Assembly (NCBI RefSeq): GCF_022842375.1
Contig: NZ_JALHPR010000024.1
Location: 1 to 64,000 of the forward strand
Reading direction: 5' to 3'
DNA length: 64,000 bases
Origin: Elioraea sp.
Lineage (GTDB): Bacteria > Pseudomonadota > Alphaproteobacteria > Acetobacterales > Acetobacteraceae
The translations under genes were made by a program, and so were the position numbers. Positions 51,497-60,264 of this stretch are shown one piece after another. Numbering within the stretch: the stretch's first letter is position 1; every line of letters starts with the position of its first letter. The notes under the pieces are model-generated. The model was not told the DNA's origin and did no database searches. It saw nothing but the letters and a program-made list of their open reading frames with translations.

Positions 51497-54400
51497 TCAG
51501 ACGAACTTTTTTCGCAGGGGGCCGTCGGGGGTCTGCCCGCAGATGAAGAAGGCCGGGCAATTCGGGCAGGTGCGCGACGACACCTCTGCCGGAAACCGTC
51601 CAGCGCGGATGTCGCCGAGAAACTTGGCGAGCTTGTCCTTGCGCCCCTTCAGCTCCCGATCCGACAAGGCGAGCGCATGCGTCTCGCCATCGGAAAGATG
51701 GACGAGCTCCGCGACGGCGCCGGGAAAGGCCTGCTGGACCGCCAGCATCAGCGCCGCCGCGCCGACATCCTTGCTCTCGGCCGACCGCCTATGGCCCGTG
51801 CGGATACGACGGACGGTCCGGACGCCGTCCGGCCGCACCAGCACCTCGTCCGGCCGAACGATGATCTCTTCGCCGCCGAAATTGAGGCTGAGCGCGACCG
51901 GCGCCTCGGCGACCGCGTCGGCGCGATTGGCCAGGAGGAAGCGCAGCATCGCCAGCGCCAGGTCGCGGAATTCTGCGCGATAGCCATGGTCGCCGAGGCC
52001 CTGACCGGCAAGCGCCGCGTCGGTGCGATCCTCCAGGTCCCGCTCGGTTATAGGGCTATCCGACGTGATCACCCCCTCGACCACCACGCGCACCGCCTCG
52101 TGAAGGTGCATGAAGGCGGTGGCGGTCCGCCGCCCGCCGACCTGCAAGACATGCGTGTAGAAGAAGCGGCGCGGGCAGGACTCATAAAGGGCTATTTGCG
52201 CGGCCCCGAACTGCAGCCGTCCATCGACGATCAACTCGATGCCCTGAGCTTCCGCCGCCATGGGAAGCGGCCGCGCCGGCACGACCGAACGGCGCGTCAA
52301 GTTGGTCCCGAGACGGTCGAGGAATGGCGATAGCGGTCGATTGTGGCCGTTGCTCTTCTCGGTCGGCGCATAAAGGATCAGCCGGTCGCGGGCGCGCGAC
52401 TGCGCCACGTAGAACAGGCACTCCTGCTCCTCGGCCTGGCCCGCGCGGAACGCCTCCAGCGCGCTGCCTTCGGCCCCCGCGATCATGCCGTCGGGCGCCG
52501 GACAGGGCGGCGCCGGCGGCGTGCGCGGGATGGTGTCGCTGTTGAGCCCTGGAATATGGACACCGCCGAACTCCAGGCCCTTGGCGCCATGGATGGTCAT
52601 CAGCCGCACGGCGTCGAGATGCTGGGCGGCCGCCGGAAGCTGACGCAGGTCGCGATCGTCACCGAGACGGACAAGCCTACGCACCCGATCGAGCACGCGC
52701 GTAATCGGCAGTCCGCGGCCGGCCGGCTGGACCCGCAGGAAGTTGAGGAACTGCCAGATCGCGATGCCGCGCGTGCGATCGGCGAGGTCCGCCGACCCGC
52801 CAAGGCGCGCGGCGATGCTGGTGCGATCGAGCAGCAGCGTCGCGAGCACGGTCCAGGGCGCGGCCGTTTGGTCGAAGCCGCTGAGCGCGGCCGCGAGCTT
52901 GGCGAACGCCTGGCGGCCGGCATCGCCGACGCCGGGGATCGCATCCACCTGCTGGAGCCAACTGCCCGGGGCGTGGTCGGTCGCCCGCAGATGCTCGAAG
53001 ATCGCCGCCACGTCCGCAAAAGAGATCGTGAAATCACGCCAGCAAGCGATGCGCACTAGGCCCATGGCGCGCCGATCGACAAGGACGGAGAGCAAGGCCA
53101 GGAGATCCTTGACCTCGGCCCGCTCGAATAGGCTGCCCAGAAACAGCACGGGCACACCAAGCCGCTCAAGGTCCTGCCCGATCGTCGACAGCTTCTCATT
53201 GCCGGTGCAGAGGACCGCTTGGTCACGATAGGCATAGCCCTCTCCACGAAGCGCCTCGATCGCGTCGGCCAGGGCCACTTGCTGCTGCTCGGCGCGCTGC
53301 ACCGTGCGCAACTCGGGCTTCTTGCCGTTGCCGTCGCGCTCGGCGTCGAGACCGCTGTCCGCGTCGCCCGCGCGCATCGTGATCGCGAAGCCGGAGAAGC
53401 TGGCGACGATCTCCGGCACCGAGCGATAGTTGCGCTTCAAGCGGCCGCGCATGCCGCCGGGAAAGTCCCCCTTCCCGAACCGGGTCATGTTGAAGGACGA
53501 CGCGCCCCGAAACCGATAGATCGACTGCTTGGCGTCGCCGACCATCCAAAGATTGCGGCCGCTTGGCCGCAGCGCGCTCAGCAAGCGCACGCTGCTGCGG
53601 TTCACGTCCTGATACTCATCGACCAGGACGTGGTCGTATTGCGCCTGCAGCGTTGCGCGGATGGCCGCGTCGGTCTCGAGCAGCTTGACCGGCAGGGCGA
53701 CAAGGTCCCCGAAGTCGACGCAATGCGCGTTGCGCTTGAGCTGTTCATAGGCGGCGTAGACACGGGCCACCTCGCCGGCGCGTTCGGCGGCGTCGCGTCC
53801 ATCAGGGTCGCGAGCTTTGGCAAGCATGGCGGCGGCGAGCGCAGCATAGGTCTCGGCGTCAACCACCTCGTCCTTTGCCCGCGACACCGCGGCCAGCATG
53901 TCGGCGATGATCTGGGTTGGATCGTAGAGATTGCGGTAATGCGCGAGCCTCAGCCGCGGGAACTCCTCCTCAAGGAGCTCGACCGCCTCGGTCCGATCCA
54001 TCATCCGCGGGTCTTTCGGCAGCCCGAGCTCGGCATGGAAACGACGGATGATATCGAGACCGAAGGCGTGGAACGTGCCGATCCACATCGCGGCCGCAGC
54101 CTCGGGCCGCTTGCGCGCAATGCGCTCCGCCATCTCGCCCGCCGCCTTGTTCGAGAAGGTGAGCAGCAAGATGCGCCGCGAATCGACACCTTCCTCCAGA
54201 AGGCCTTCGACACGCGCGATCAGCGTCTGCGTCTTGCCGGTGCCGGGGCCCGCCTCGAGCAGATAGGCTTCGCCGCGATGCGCTGCGGCCTCGGCCTGCA
54301 GGGGATTGAGCGGCCGCTCGACATGCGTCGCGGCCGCGGCAGGCGGCACCGCTGGCAGGAGCAAAGCGTCGAACAGCTGCTGCGCGACGACCTCGAACGG

Positions 54401-54898
54401 CGCGCCGAGCTTCGCGGCGATTGCGGAGGCGGGGAGCCCCTGGTCGAGATGGAGCACGCGCGCGACAGTGCGCGGCAGCAGCAGCTCGCGCGCAAACAGG
54501 TCCATCTGGACCTCGCGGCGCTGCCGGCGTCCATAATCGACAACCCGATCCATCCCGACCGGCGAAGGCTCGGCCGCGCGAGCCGGATCGATCGTCGGCG
54601 CGGGTTCGCTTTCGGGATCGTCGCCGAGCTCGACATGGCCAATCTCGTGCGCCACGAGGAAGGCCTGCTCGAAGCGAGACCCCACGCGCTCGTGAAGGAT
54701 CAGATCGTCGGCGGCGACGAAGGTTGCGCGACCGCCGTTGAGGACGGCCGCGCCGACGGCCGTCGGTTCGACATCGATCCCGCGCCGCTTGGCCTCAGCG
54801 ACCGCAAAGTCATAGGGCGACCAAGGATCGGCGCCGGATGCGACGAGGCGAGCATGAAGCTCGGCAGCGATTTGCCTGGCGAGCTCCACGCCGTCCAT
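51497..54898 (-). CDS. ImmA/IrrE peptidase-UvrD helicase-PD-(D/E)XK-like fusion
   Basis: From the ATG at 54898 (MDGVELARQIAAEL) the product is 1133 residues. The ImmA/IrrE domain has HEIGH at 84-88. A UvrD/Rep helicase follows: Walker A GPGTGKT (217-223), DEYQD, GDAKQSIYRFRGA, RNYRS and MTIHGAKGLEF. The C-terminal AddB/Cas4-like region keeps a Cys set for an Fe-S cluster (SCPRRFFY and TCPNCPAFFICG). The nuclease core reads RPDEVLVRPDG then RRIRTG where D-Y-K-T-G is expected, so the catalytic Asp and Lys look lost. The start lies 1 bp from the upstream stop. Expected to act on DNA ends or transcription-coupled damage with proteolysis. Confidence 0.9.
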   Translation of the reverse strand: MDGVELARQIAAELHARLVASGADPWSPYDFAVAEAKRRGIDVEPTAVGAAVLNGGRATFVAADDLILHERVGSRFEQAFLVAHEIGHVELGDDPESEPAPTIDPARAAEPSPVGMDRVVDYGRRQRREVQMDLFARELLLPRTVARVLHLDQGLPASAIAAKLGAPFEVVAQQLFDALLLPAVPPAAAATHVERPLNPLQAEAAAHRGEAYLLEAGPGTGKTQTLIARVEGLLEEGVDSRRILLLTFSNKAAGEMAERIARKRPEAAAAMWIGTFHAFGLDIIRRFHAELGLPKDPRMMDRTEAVELLEEEFPRLRLAHYRNLYDPTQIIADMLAAVSRAKDEVVDAETYAALAAAMLAKARDPDGRDAAERAGEVARVYAAYEQLKRNAHCVDFGDLVALPVKLLETDAAIRATLQAQYDHVLVDEYQDVNRSSVRLLSALRPSGRNLWMVGDAKQSIYRFRGASSFNMTRFGKGDFPGGMRGRLKRNYRSVPEIVASFSGFAITMRAGDADSGLDAERDGNGKKPELRTVQRAEQQQVALADAIEALRGEGYAYRDQAVLCTGNEKLSTIGQDLERLGVPVLFLGSLFERAEVKDLLALLSVLVDRRAMGLVRIACWRDFTISFADVAAIFEHLRATDHAPGSWLQQVDAIPGVGDAGRQAFAKLAAALSGFDQTAAPWTVLATLLLDRTSIAARLGGSADLADRTRGIAIWQFLNFLRVQPAGRGLPITRVLDRVRRLVRLGDDRDLRQLPAAAQHLDAVRLMTIHGAKGLEFGGVHIPGLNSDTIPRTPPAPPCPAPDGMIAGAEGSALEAFRAGQAEEQECLFYVAQSRARDRLILYAPTEKSNGHNRPLSPFLDRLGTNLTRRSVVPARPLPMAAEAQGIELIVDGRLQFGAAQIALYESCPRRFFYTHVLQVGGRRTATAFMHLHEAVRVVVEGVITSDSPITERDLEDRTDAALAGQGLGDHGYRAEFRDLALAMLRFLLANRADAVAEAPVALSLNFGGEEIIVRPDEVLVRPDGVRTVRRIRTGHRRSAESKDVGAAALMLAVQQAFPGAVAELVHLSDGETHALALSDRELKGRKDKLAKFLGDIRAGRFPAEVSSRTCPNCPAFFICGQTPDGPLRKKFV

Positions 54899-54899
54899 C

Positions 54900-55478
54900 T
54901 CAGTCGGTCTCCGCCAACAGCTGGGCGCGCTTCTCGGCCGGGACGCCGGCGTCAATCAGCACTTGCTCGAAGCTGACCTGCTCGCCGGCCGTCGGCTTAC
55001 TGTCCGCCTTGTAGCTGCGCGCGCCGGCCAGTTGACCCGGCCCCCAAGACGCTTCCAACTGCGCCACGGAGCTTCTCGCCGCCTCGGCGAATCGCTGGAG
55101 AAACCGCCGCGGGATGCTCACGAGGGATACCCGCCGTTCGCGCAGTGCGGTCACGACCTGTCGAGGCACATCCAGACCTCGGGCCACTGCGCGCCAGTCA
55201 TCGACCGTCAGCGCCGCAAAAGGGTCGGCCGCCGCCGCCGGAGAAGCCGCGGCGTGTTGCAACCATGCCGTGTTGATCAAGGCCTGGTCGGCACCGGAAA
55301 GTGGTGCGGCTTCGTCACAGGCTTCGCGACTAAGCTCGCGCGAGAGGTCGATCAGCTCCCCGGCATATTCCGGGTAGAGCCGCAGATAGCGCTCCAAGGT
55401 CGATCGACCAGGCTCGCTCTCGACCGCAAACGCGTCGAGCACAGTTTCGCGGGCGGGACGTGCGCCAGCGGGACTCAC
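54900..55478 (-). CDS. Unknown protein between sigma-like and helicase genes
   Basis: The 192-residue product starts at a GTG overlapping the sigma-like stop by 4 bp. It is helical, with ERYLRLYPEYAGELIDLSRELSRE near the N-terminus and VDDWRAVARGLDVPRQVVTALRERRVSLVSIPRRFLQRFAEAA in the middle, which resembles helix-turn-helix or anti-sigma-like pieces. The C-terminal SFEQVLIDAGVPAEKRAQLLAE is conserved-looking. It could regulate the sigma-like protein or be a substrate of the ImmA/IrrE domain; both are inference. Confidence 0.7.
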   Translation of the reverse strand: MSPAGARPARETVLDAFAVESEPGRSTLERYLRLYPEYAGELIDLSRELSREACDEAAPLSGADQALINTAWLQHAAASPAAAADPFAALTVDDWRAVARGLDVPRQVVTALRERRVSLVSIPRRFLQRFAEAARSSVAQLEASWGPGQLAGARSYKADSKPTAGEQVSFEQVLIDAGVPAEKRAQLLAETD

Positions 55479-56266
55479 CGCTCATCTCCGTCGGCCATGG
55501 CCGCCCGTAGTGCGGCGAAGGCCTTGTCGCGATAGGTTCGAACAGTCTTTTCGGAGCGGCCCAGGGCTTTCGCGATGGTCATGACGTCCGGCTCCTTGGA
55601 GTCGATGGGAAAGCCTTGCCTCAGCATGTGAATGATCCTGCTTTGTTCTGTCGGTAGAGCCTCAATCGCCGCATCCAGGCGCAACCGGTAAGCCGGATCG
55701 TCGAAATCCGACGCGGCGAACGGGTCGTAGACCCCCGCGGCCGCCTCGACCTCCGGCGACAGCTCGCCGCTCTCCTCGTCAAATTCGAGGGGCTGGGAAC
55801 GGTTCTCGTCGCGCCAAGCCTGCTCCTGCGCGTCGCGCCGCAGACTTGCCAACGCGCCGTCAAAGCGCACCTCGAAATAGTCGACCTTGTCGACATAGCC
55901 GGCGCGATCCGCCGAAAGCAGCTCGACGAACCGGCCGAACACCTTGTCGCGTATGACCCCGCGCGTCAGCGACTCCGTCTCGCCGTCAACGCTTTCCGCC
56001 CTGGGCAGACTACGCAGCACCCGTTCGGTCAGTATCCTATAGAGGCGCTCGAACCCCGCCTCATTATTGTCATGGCGGCTCGCGCGCAGGAAATAGACGA
56101 GACATTCGCTGGGGATATAGCCTGGGTCGGCGCGCTTCGTGATCGCGGCCCTGGCGATCAATGCGTCACGCGGCATGACCGCCAGTTCGGCGATGAGCGC
56201 TTCTATCGTCGGGTCGCGCGCATAGAGCTCTCCGGTGACGCGCCGTTTTCGCAGCGGCGTCACCAC
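55475..56266 (-). CDS. Sigma-70-family-like RNA polymerase factor
   Basis: The 263-residue product starts at a GTG (MVTPLRKRRVTGEL). The C-terminal RLRLDAAIEALPTEQSRIIHMLRQGFPIDSKEPDVMTIAKALGRSEKTVRTYRDKAFAALRAAM is a clear sigma region 4 helix-turn-helix. Region 2 is unusual: RGVIRDKVFGRFVELLSADRAGYVDKVDYFEVRFDGALASLRRD. It heads the unknown-helicase-Ubl-E1-DUF6527 run and probably controls it or the wider island. Confidence 0.75.
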   Translation of the reverse strand: MVTPLRKRRVTGELYARDPTIEALIAELAVMPRDALIARAAITKRADPGYIPSECLVYFLRASRHDNNEAGFERLYRILTERVLRSLPRAESVDGETESLTRGVIRDKVFGRFVELLSADRAGYVDKVDYFEVRFDGALASLRRDAQEQAWRDENRSQPLEFDEESGELSPEVEAAAGVYDPFAASDFDDPAYRLRLDAAIEALPTEQSRIIHMLRQGFPIDSKEPDVMTIAKALGRSEKTVRTYRDKAFAALRAAMADGDER

Positions 56267-56362
56267 CGCCTCGTCCGCACGGTGCGCATCAGCCTCCAGC
56301 TTCGTGCCGGCACCCTCCCCCAGCCTCGCCCGATCGTTCCCATAAGAAGATCGATCCCTATT

Positions 56363-57310
56363 CTATGAAAGCGCGTCGCGGAGCGATTGCAACAACGCCT
56401 CCGCTTCGTCGATCTTCTTCAAGATATCCACGTCCCCTTTGAGTTCCTGCAGGGTCGAGAAAGGGACCTTTTTCATCGCGTCTACCGCAGCTTCAAGATC
56501 GCCGGACAAGCCGCCCTTCACCGGCTTAGGCGCGGGCCCAAGGCGCAGCATCGCCGACTCCAAATCTCCTGCATCGCTCAGAAACTGCGAACGCGCGACT
56601 GGATCGGGCAAGATCGTGCGGAGCTTCCGAAGGTCTTTTGAATTGGTAATGCGCTTCTGGTTGACCTTTTTGACCACGGCTTCGATGACGGTCGGCGTCA
56701 GTAGTTTCTTGCTCACCCCCATCAACTCACGCGACCAGGTGATCGCGGCGCCGGGGTCACGGAGACTGGTGAATTTTTCTGAGAGCTCAAATACATCGAC
56801 CAGCTTGTCGAGCTCACGCACCGTGATGCCGAGGATGTTGGCGGCGCTCGACCGGCCCATCATGTCGACCAGGCGATAGGCCACCATTTCCTTTTCCTTG
56901 GCGTCCCATTCCTTCCGCTGGCGATGGATATAAATCCAGACCCGAAGTCGGTCCTCCTCACTCAAGGTTCGGTCGGTAACCTCGATTGGGATCTGCCGAT
57001 AATCTTCCTTCCCCTGTTCCACCAAAACCCGCGAGTTGGTCCACCGGCGGTCGCCGTCGATGATCCGGAATTTTCCCGATAGATCAGGATGTGGCTCGAC
57101 AAGCAGGGGTTCGAAGAGGCCGCCATTCGCTTCGATCTGCCGCTGCAGCTCTTCATCGATCTTCGGGCCCATGCGGGGCTGCTTTTCGTTCGGCACGATG
57201 TCGTCGATATCGGCCTTGGTCCGGTACGTGCGCAGGACGGTACGATCGAGCCGACGCTCCTGAAGATTGATGATGTTGTCGCGCTGCGGGATGACCTGCG
57301 GGCTCGTCAT
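56363..57310 (-). CDS. ParB-like (ParB/Srx N-domain) protein
   Basis: The 315-residue product has an N-terminal ParB/Srx-type domain: IVPNEKQPRMGPKIDEELQRQIEANGGLFEPLLVEPHP...RIIDGDRRWTNSRVL. The GDRRW motif is the CTP/nucleotide-handling ParB box. A helix-turn-helix-like segment (RSSAANILGITVRELDKLVDVFEL) follows. It has no ParA partner nearby. Its ATG overlaps the DUF2130 stop (ATGA), so the pair is coupled; the sigma-like gene follows after 96 bp. Confidence 0.85.
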   Translation of the reverse strand: MTSPQVIPQRDNIINLQERRLDRTVLRTYRTKADIDDIVPNEKQPRMGPKIDEELQRQIEANGGLFEPLLVEPHPDLSGKFRIIDGDRRWTNSRVLVEQGKEDYRQIPIEVTDRTLSEEDRLRVWIYIHRQRKEWDAKEKEMVAYRLVDMMGRSSAANILGITVRELDKLVDVFELSEKFTSLRDPGAAITWSRELMGVSKKLLTPTVIEAVVKKVNQKRITNSKDLRKLRTILPDPVARSQFLSDAGDLESAMLRLGPAPKPVKGGLSGDLEAAVDAMKKVPFSTLQELKGDVDILKKIDEAEALLQSLRDALS

Positions 57311-58923
57311 TGAGGACTCTCCGGCGCGGACGCCGTACCGATGATGGAGTCGATCTGATTGCGCAATTCAGCCTGCACTTTCATGGCGGCGCGGATGGCA
57401 AGACCCTGCTGCTTCCAGACGTTTTCGTGGGCTTTGACCTCCTTCGTCTGAATATCCAGCAGCGACTCCGCCAGTTCGTCCAGCCGCGCGAATGAATCGG
57501 CGCACTGCTGGGAAGTAATGAAACTGTACAGGGCCGCGGTTTTCTGGGTGCGTTCGGCGTTGCTCATGCGCAGGGTGTGAGATTGAACCAGATGGGCGCG
57601 AACGAGCTGGATGAGGGCGACGACCCGCGCCGGGCACGCGATCACGACACCATCCTGGATATGCAGCTGCCGGGCGCCGGCCGGGAACTTGCTGGACGAC
57701 AAGACGGCGTGGTCGGCCTGCGCACTCAACTGGTCCGACCGCAGTTTGGTCACGAAATCATTTCGCCACGCGTTGTGGTTCTTCGAATCGTAGATGATCG
57801 TGCCGCACTCCTGTCCGTTGTGAATAACGGTGTGCAGGATGTCTGCGCCTTGCTGGCCCTTGGTCACGCGCACGATTCGATCACCATCGAACTCAGTCTT
57901 CAGCGCTTCAAACAAATTGATTTCGGCGCCTTCGCCTAGCTCTTCGGCCGTCTTCTTCTCAAGGGCGCGTTGCAGTTCTTCCACCTTGTTGGCCAACTTC
58001 TGGCGCTCTTCGAACGTAGCCGACTTCTCGGCGTTGACAGCCGCTGTCTTGTCTGCCTCAAGGGCCTCACGCTGTTCTTGCAGCCGCTCATTGAGCTGGG
58101 CTTCGTGGGATTCTTGGAGGCTTTTCGCTGTCGCCTCCGCAGCGGCCGCCTTGGCTTCGGCGTCTGCCTTGGCCTGTTCGGCGGCGCCAATCTGCAGCTG
58201 CGCCGCGGCCTCAGCGGCCGCGCTGACTTCAGCGCGGACTTCCACTTCGCGGGCGGCCGCCTTTGCCTGGACGTCCGCCAAGGCCTGCTCGCTGGTCAGT
58301 CTGGCTTCCGCCAGTTCGGCCTTCAGCGCCTCGCCGGAATTTTCGGCGGTCACTTTCTGAGCCTCCACTTCCGCCAGCCGACTCGCAGCCGCTTCCGTGG
58401 CGATGCGCGCCGCCTCTGAGCGGATCGTGTCTTCCTGCGCCGCCGCGTCCGCCTTCACCTTCTCGATCGCGGCGGCGGATTCATGCTGCACCTGTTCGAG
58501 TTGGCCCTGAAGCGCGACCTTCGCCGCGTCAGCGTTGGCCTTCTCGGTCGCGGCCTCGAAGGTCTTGGCTTGAAGCGCGTCCTGGGCTGCAACGCGCGCC
58601 GCTTCCGCCGCGTCCACCCGCGCCTTCGACTGGAGCTCAGCGGCCAGGCGGGCCTGTTCTCTGGCCTCGGTGATTTTTTGGTTGGCTTCTAACCGTGCAC
58701 GCTCGAGCGCCTCTGTCTTCTCGGTGTCGAACTTCTCCTGCAGCCGCGCGGTGATAGTGGCGGACTGCGCCTGCTCACGCGCCTGCAGCCGCTCAGCGAC
58801 CTCGTCGGCGCGGTCGTGTGTGATGGCCTGCTCGCAAACCGGACAGACGTCGTCAACCGGATGAAGGTGGTGGATGGGACTGGAACGCACGGTCGACGCT
58901 GCTGAGGTCTGCGGATTCGCCAT
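57307..58923 (-). CDS. DUF2130 protein: zinc-ribbon-like start, long coiled coil, restriction-like C-domain
   Basis: About 538 residues. DDVCPVCEQAI is a single CxxC near the N-terminus. Residues 45-345 are an Ala/Glu/Lys coiled coil. The C-terminal domain has LFEALKTEFDGDRIVRVTKGQQGADILHTVIHNGQECGTIIYDSKNHNAWRNDFVTKLRSDQ, where YDSKN is the D-x-K of a PD-(D/E)XK fold, typical of DUF2130. The start at 58923 is favoured by GGAGG 5 nt upstream; 58935 and 58926 are possible. DUF2130 proteins occur in defence and repair contexts; role unproven. Confidence 0.85.
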   Translation of the reverse strand: MANPQTSAASTVRSSPIHHLHPVDDVCPVCEQAITHDRADEVAERLQAREQAQSATITARLQEKFDTEKTEALERARLEANQKITEAREQARLAAELQSKARVDAAEAARVAAQDALQAKTFEAATEKANADAAKVALQGQLEQVQHESAAAIEKVKADAAAQEDTIRSEAARIATEAAASRLAEVEAQKVTAENSGEALKAELAEARLTSEQALADVQAKAAAREVEVRAEVSAAAEAAAQLQIGAAEQAKADAEAKAAAAEATAKSLQESHEAQLNERLQEQREALEADKTAAVNAEKSATFEERQKLANKVEELQRALEKKTAEELGEGAEINLFEALKTEFDGDRIVRVTKGQQGADILHTVIHNGQECGTIIYDSKNHNAWRNDFVTKLRSDQLSAQADHAVLSSSKFPAGARQLHIQDGVVIACPARVVALIQLVRAHLVQSHTLRMSNAERTQKTAALYSFITSQQCADSFARLDELAESLLDIQTKEVKAHENVWKQQGLAIRAAMKVQAELRNQIDSIIGTASAPESPQ

Positions 58924-58949
58924 CATGGCCTCCATAGTTTTCTAGGTCC

Positions 58950-58978
58950 TATTTTCTCCTAATTTATCCTGAAGTCAA
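58950..58978 (-). promoter_or_regulatory. Sigma-70-type promoter for the DUF2130 operon
   Basis: On the minus strand TTGACT (58978-58973) and AAAATA (58955-58950) are separated by 17 nt, 15 bp from the first start codon. The region is AT-rich compared with surroundings. The -35 is near-perfect; the -10 is weak. Confidence 0.5.
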
Positions 58979-58997
58979 CCCCTCTGACCAAGCGGAT

Positions 58998-59045
58998 GGC
59001 CCGCGGGCCGATATTGGAGACCACAAGCCGAGGCAGCTGGCCTCG
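58998..59045. terminator. Hairpins downstream of hsdS
   Basis: CGAGGC-AGCTG-GCCTCG forms a 6-bp stem at 59029-59045, next to the perfect palindrome GGCCCGCGGGCC at 58998-59009. They sit in the 184-bp gap between hsdS and the DUF2130 gene, which holds no other gene. No T-run is present. Confidence 0.35.
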
Positions 59046-59118
59046 ATCTCGGGCGAGTTCGGCATCATAGCGCCGCGCGATGCACGGTGAGCTTCATCGG
59101 TGCAGATTAGCGGCGCGC

Positions 59119-60261
59119 TCATTCGAAGACTTGATGCATCAGGGCTGGAATCAGGTGATCAAGTTCGCCTGCGACCCCACGCTGACCTGCCTGAACGTCG
59201 CTGGCTTTTTGTTGAAGGTCGTCGAACCAGAACTGCGCATCCATCGATGGCAATGGAATCTCGATAGCCGCCAGCTTCCTCTGACTGAGGGTCCTGTTTC
59301 GATCTGCACTGCCAGGCGATGCCGCTTGAACCTGTGCTAGTCCTGCATCGCTCTGGAGAAAGTACCACAGGAAGTTCGGTGTCGCGTTCCTGGTATCGAC
59401 CACGCACGTGAGATAACGGTGAGAGCCAACCTTGCCGTGGTGCTCCGGTTTCGCAACGGCGAAAGCTCCCTCCCACGCCTTGATATTGCTGAAGACAATA
59501 TCCCCGCAGTGAATTCGGAAGGGTTTTTGCCATGTTAATTCGCCGCCAATGACGTCCGGCTTTTTGAACAGTCCTTTGCCGAAGGACCGAACTCCAAGTT
59601 CTGCGTAAACCCCATTCGATTCAAGCTCGACAGGTCGCCGCAATATCGGCGCGACGTCCCCGATCGCGACGCGCGGAGCGCCTGCGATCACCTTCCGAAA
59701 CGCTGCCTCCATCGTTGCGTTGAGCTCCGCGCGCGCGGTATCGGCCGTCCAACGCAACGTCTTCAGTTGCAACGCCGCGCCGTCGAGCTTCGCAATGATC
59801 CGACGTTGCTGCTCGATCGGCGGAAGGGGGATGGCATGATCGAGAAGACGCCTGGGATGCAGCCTCTCTCGGCGGGCGCCGATTCCCTTCCCGCCTGAGG
59901 CTAGCTGGCGCCAGACGCGATTCTGCCTGAAGTACCAGCCCAGGAATCCGGGCTCGAGTTGCTCATGATGCAGGTCGAAGGTCGGGAATTCGTTCGAGAC
60001 GAAATACCCGTCGACCTCTGGCGAAACGATCGCATAAGCGCCTTCAAAAGACTTCAGGCGGCTATAGATGAATTGGCCCGCCCGGATTCGAAACAACTGC
60101 GTGGCAGCCATCTCCCGCCCAGTGACCGCCGCGCGCTGAATCATCCCGCGACCGAATCCATAAACGCCCGCGATTGGATAGTCGCGGTCGGGCTCCACCC
60201 CGTGAGGGTCCGGTGCGTAGGTAAGGAGTTCACCCAGTGGAATAAGCGGAAAGCTCGGCAT
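59119..60261 (-). CDS. hsdS: Type I restriction-modification specificity subunit HsdS
   Basis: The 380-residue product has two target-recognition halves each followed by a conserved helix: LDHAIPLPPIEQQRRIIAKLDGAALQLKTL and RKLAAIEIPLPSMDAQFWFDDLQQKASDVQ. The first helix region is canonical, the second is shorter. The start MPSFPLIPLGELL lies 3 bp after the hsdM stop. Its two TRDs set the DNA target. Confidence 0.9.
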   Translation of the reverse strand: MPSFPLIPLGELLTYAPDPHGVEPDRDYPIAGVYGFGRGMIQRAAVTGREMAATQLFRIRAGQFIYSRLKSFEGAYAIVSPEVDGYFVSNEFPTFDLHHEQLEPGFLGWYFRQNRVWRQLASGGKGIGARRERLHPRRLLDHAIPLPPIEQQRRIIAKLDGAALQLKTLRWTADTARAELNATMEAAFRKVIAGAPRVAIGDVAPILRRPVELESNGVYAELGVRSFGKGLFKKPDVIGGELTWQKPFRIHCGDIVFSNIKAWEGAFAVAKPEHHGKVGSHRYLTCVVDTRNATPNFLWYFLQSDAGLAQVQAASPGSADRNRTLSQRKLAAIEIPLPSMDAQFWFDDLQQKASDVQAGQRGVAGELDHLIPALMHQVFE

Positions 60262-60264
60262 GAC

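Noticed and set aside
56363-57310. Plasmid or chromosome partition locus
   Set aside because: There is no ParA gene and no visible parS-like palindrome cluster, and the gene is coupled to DUF2130.
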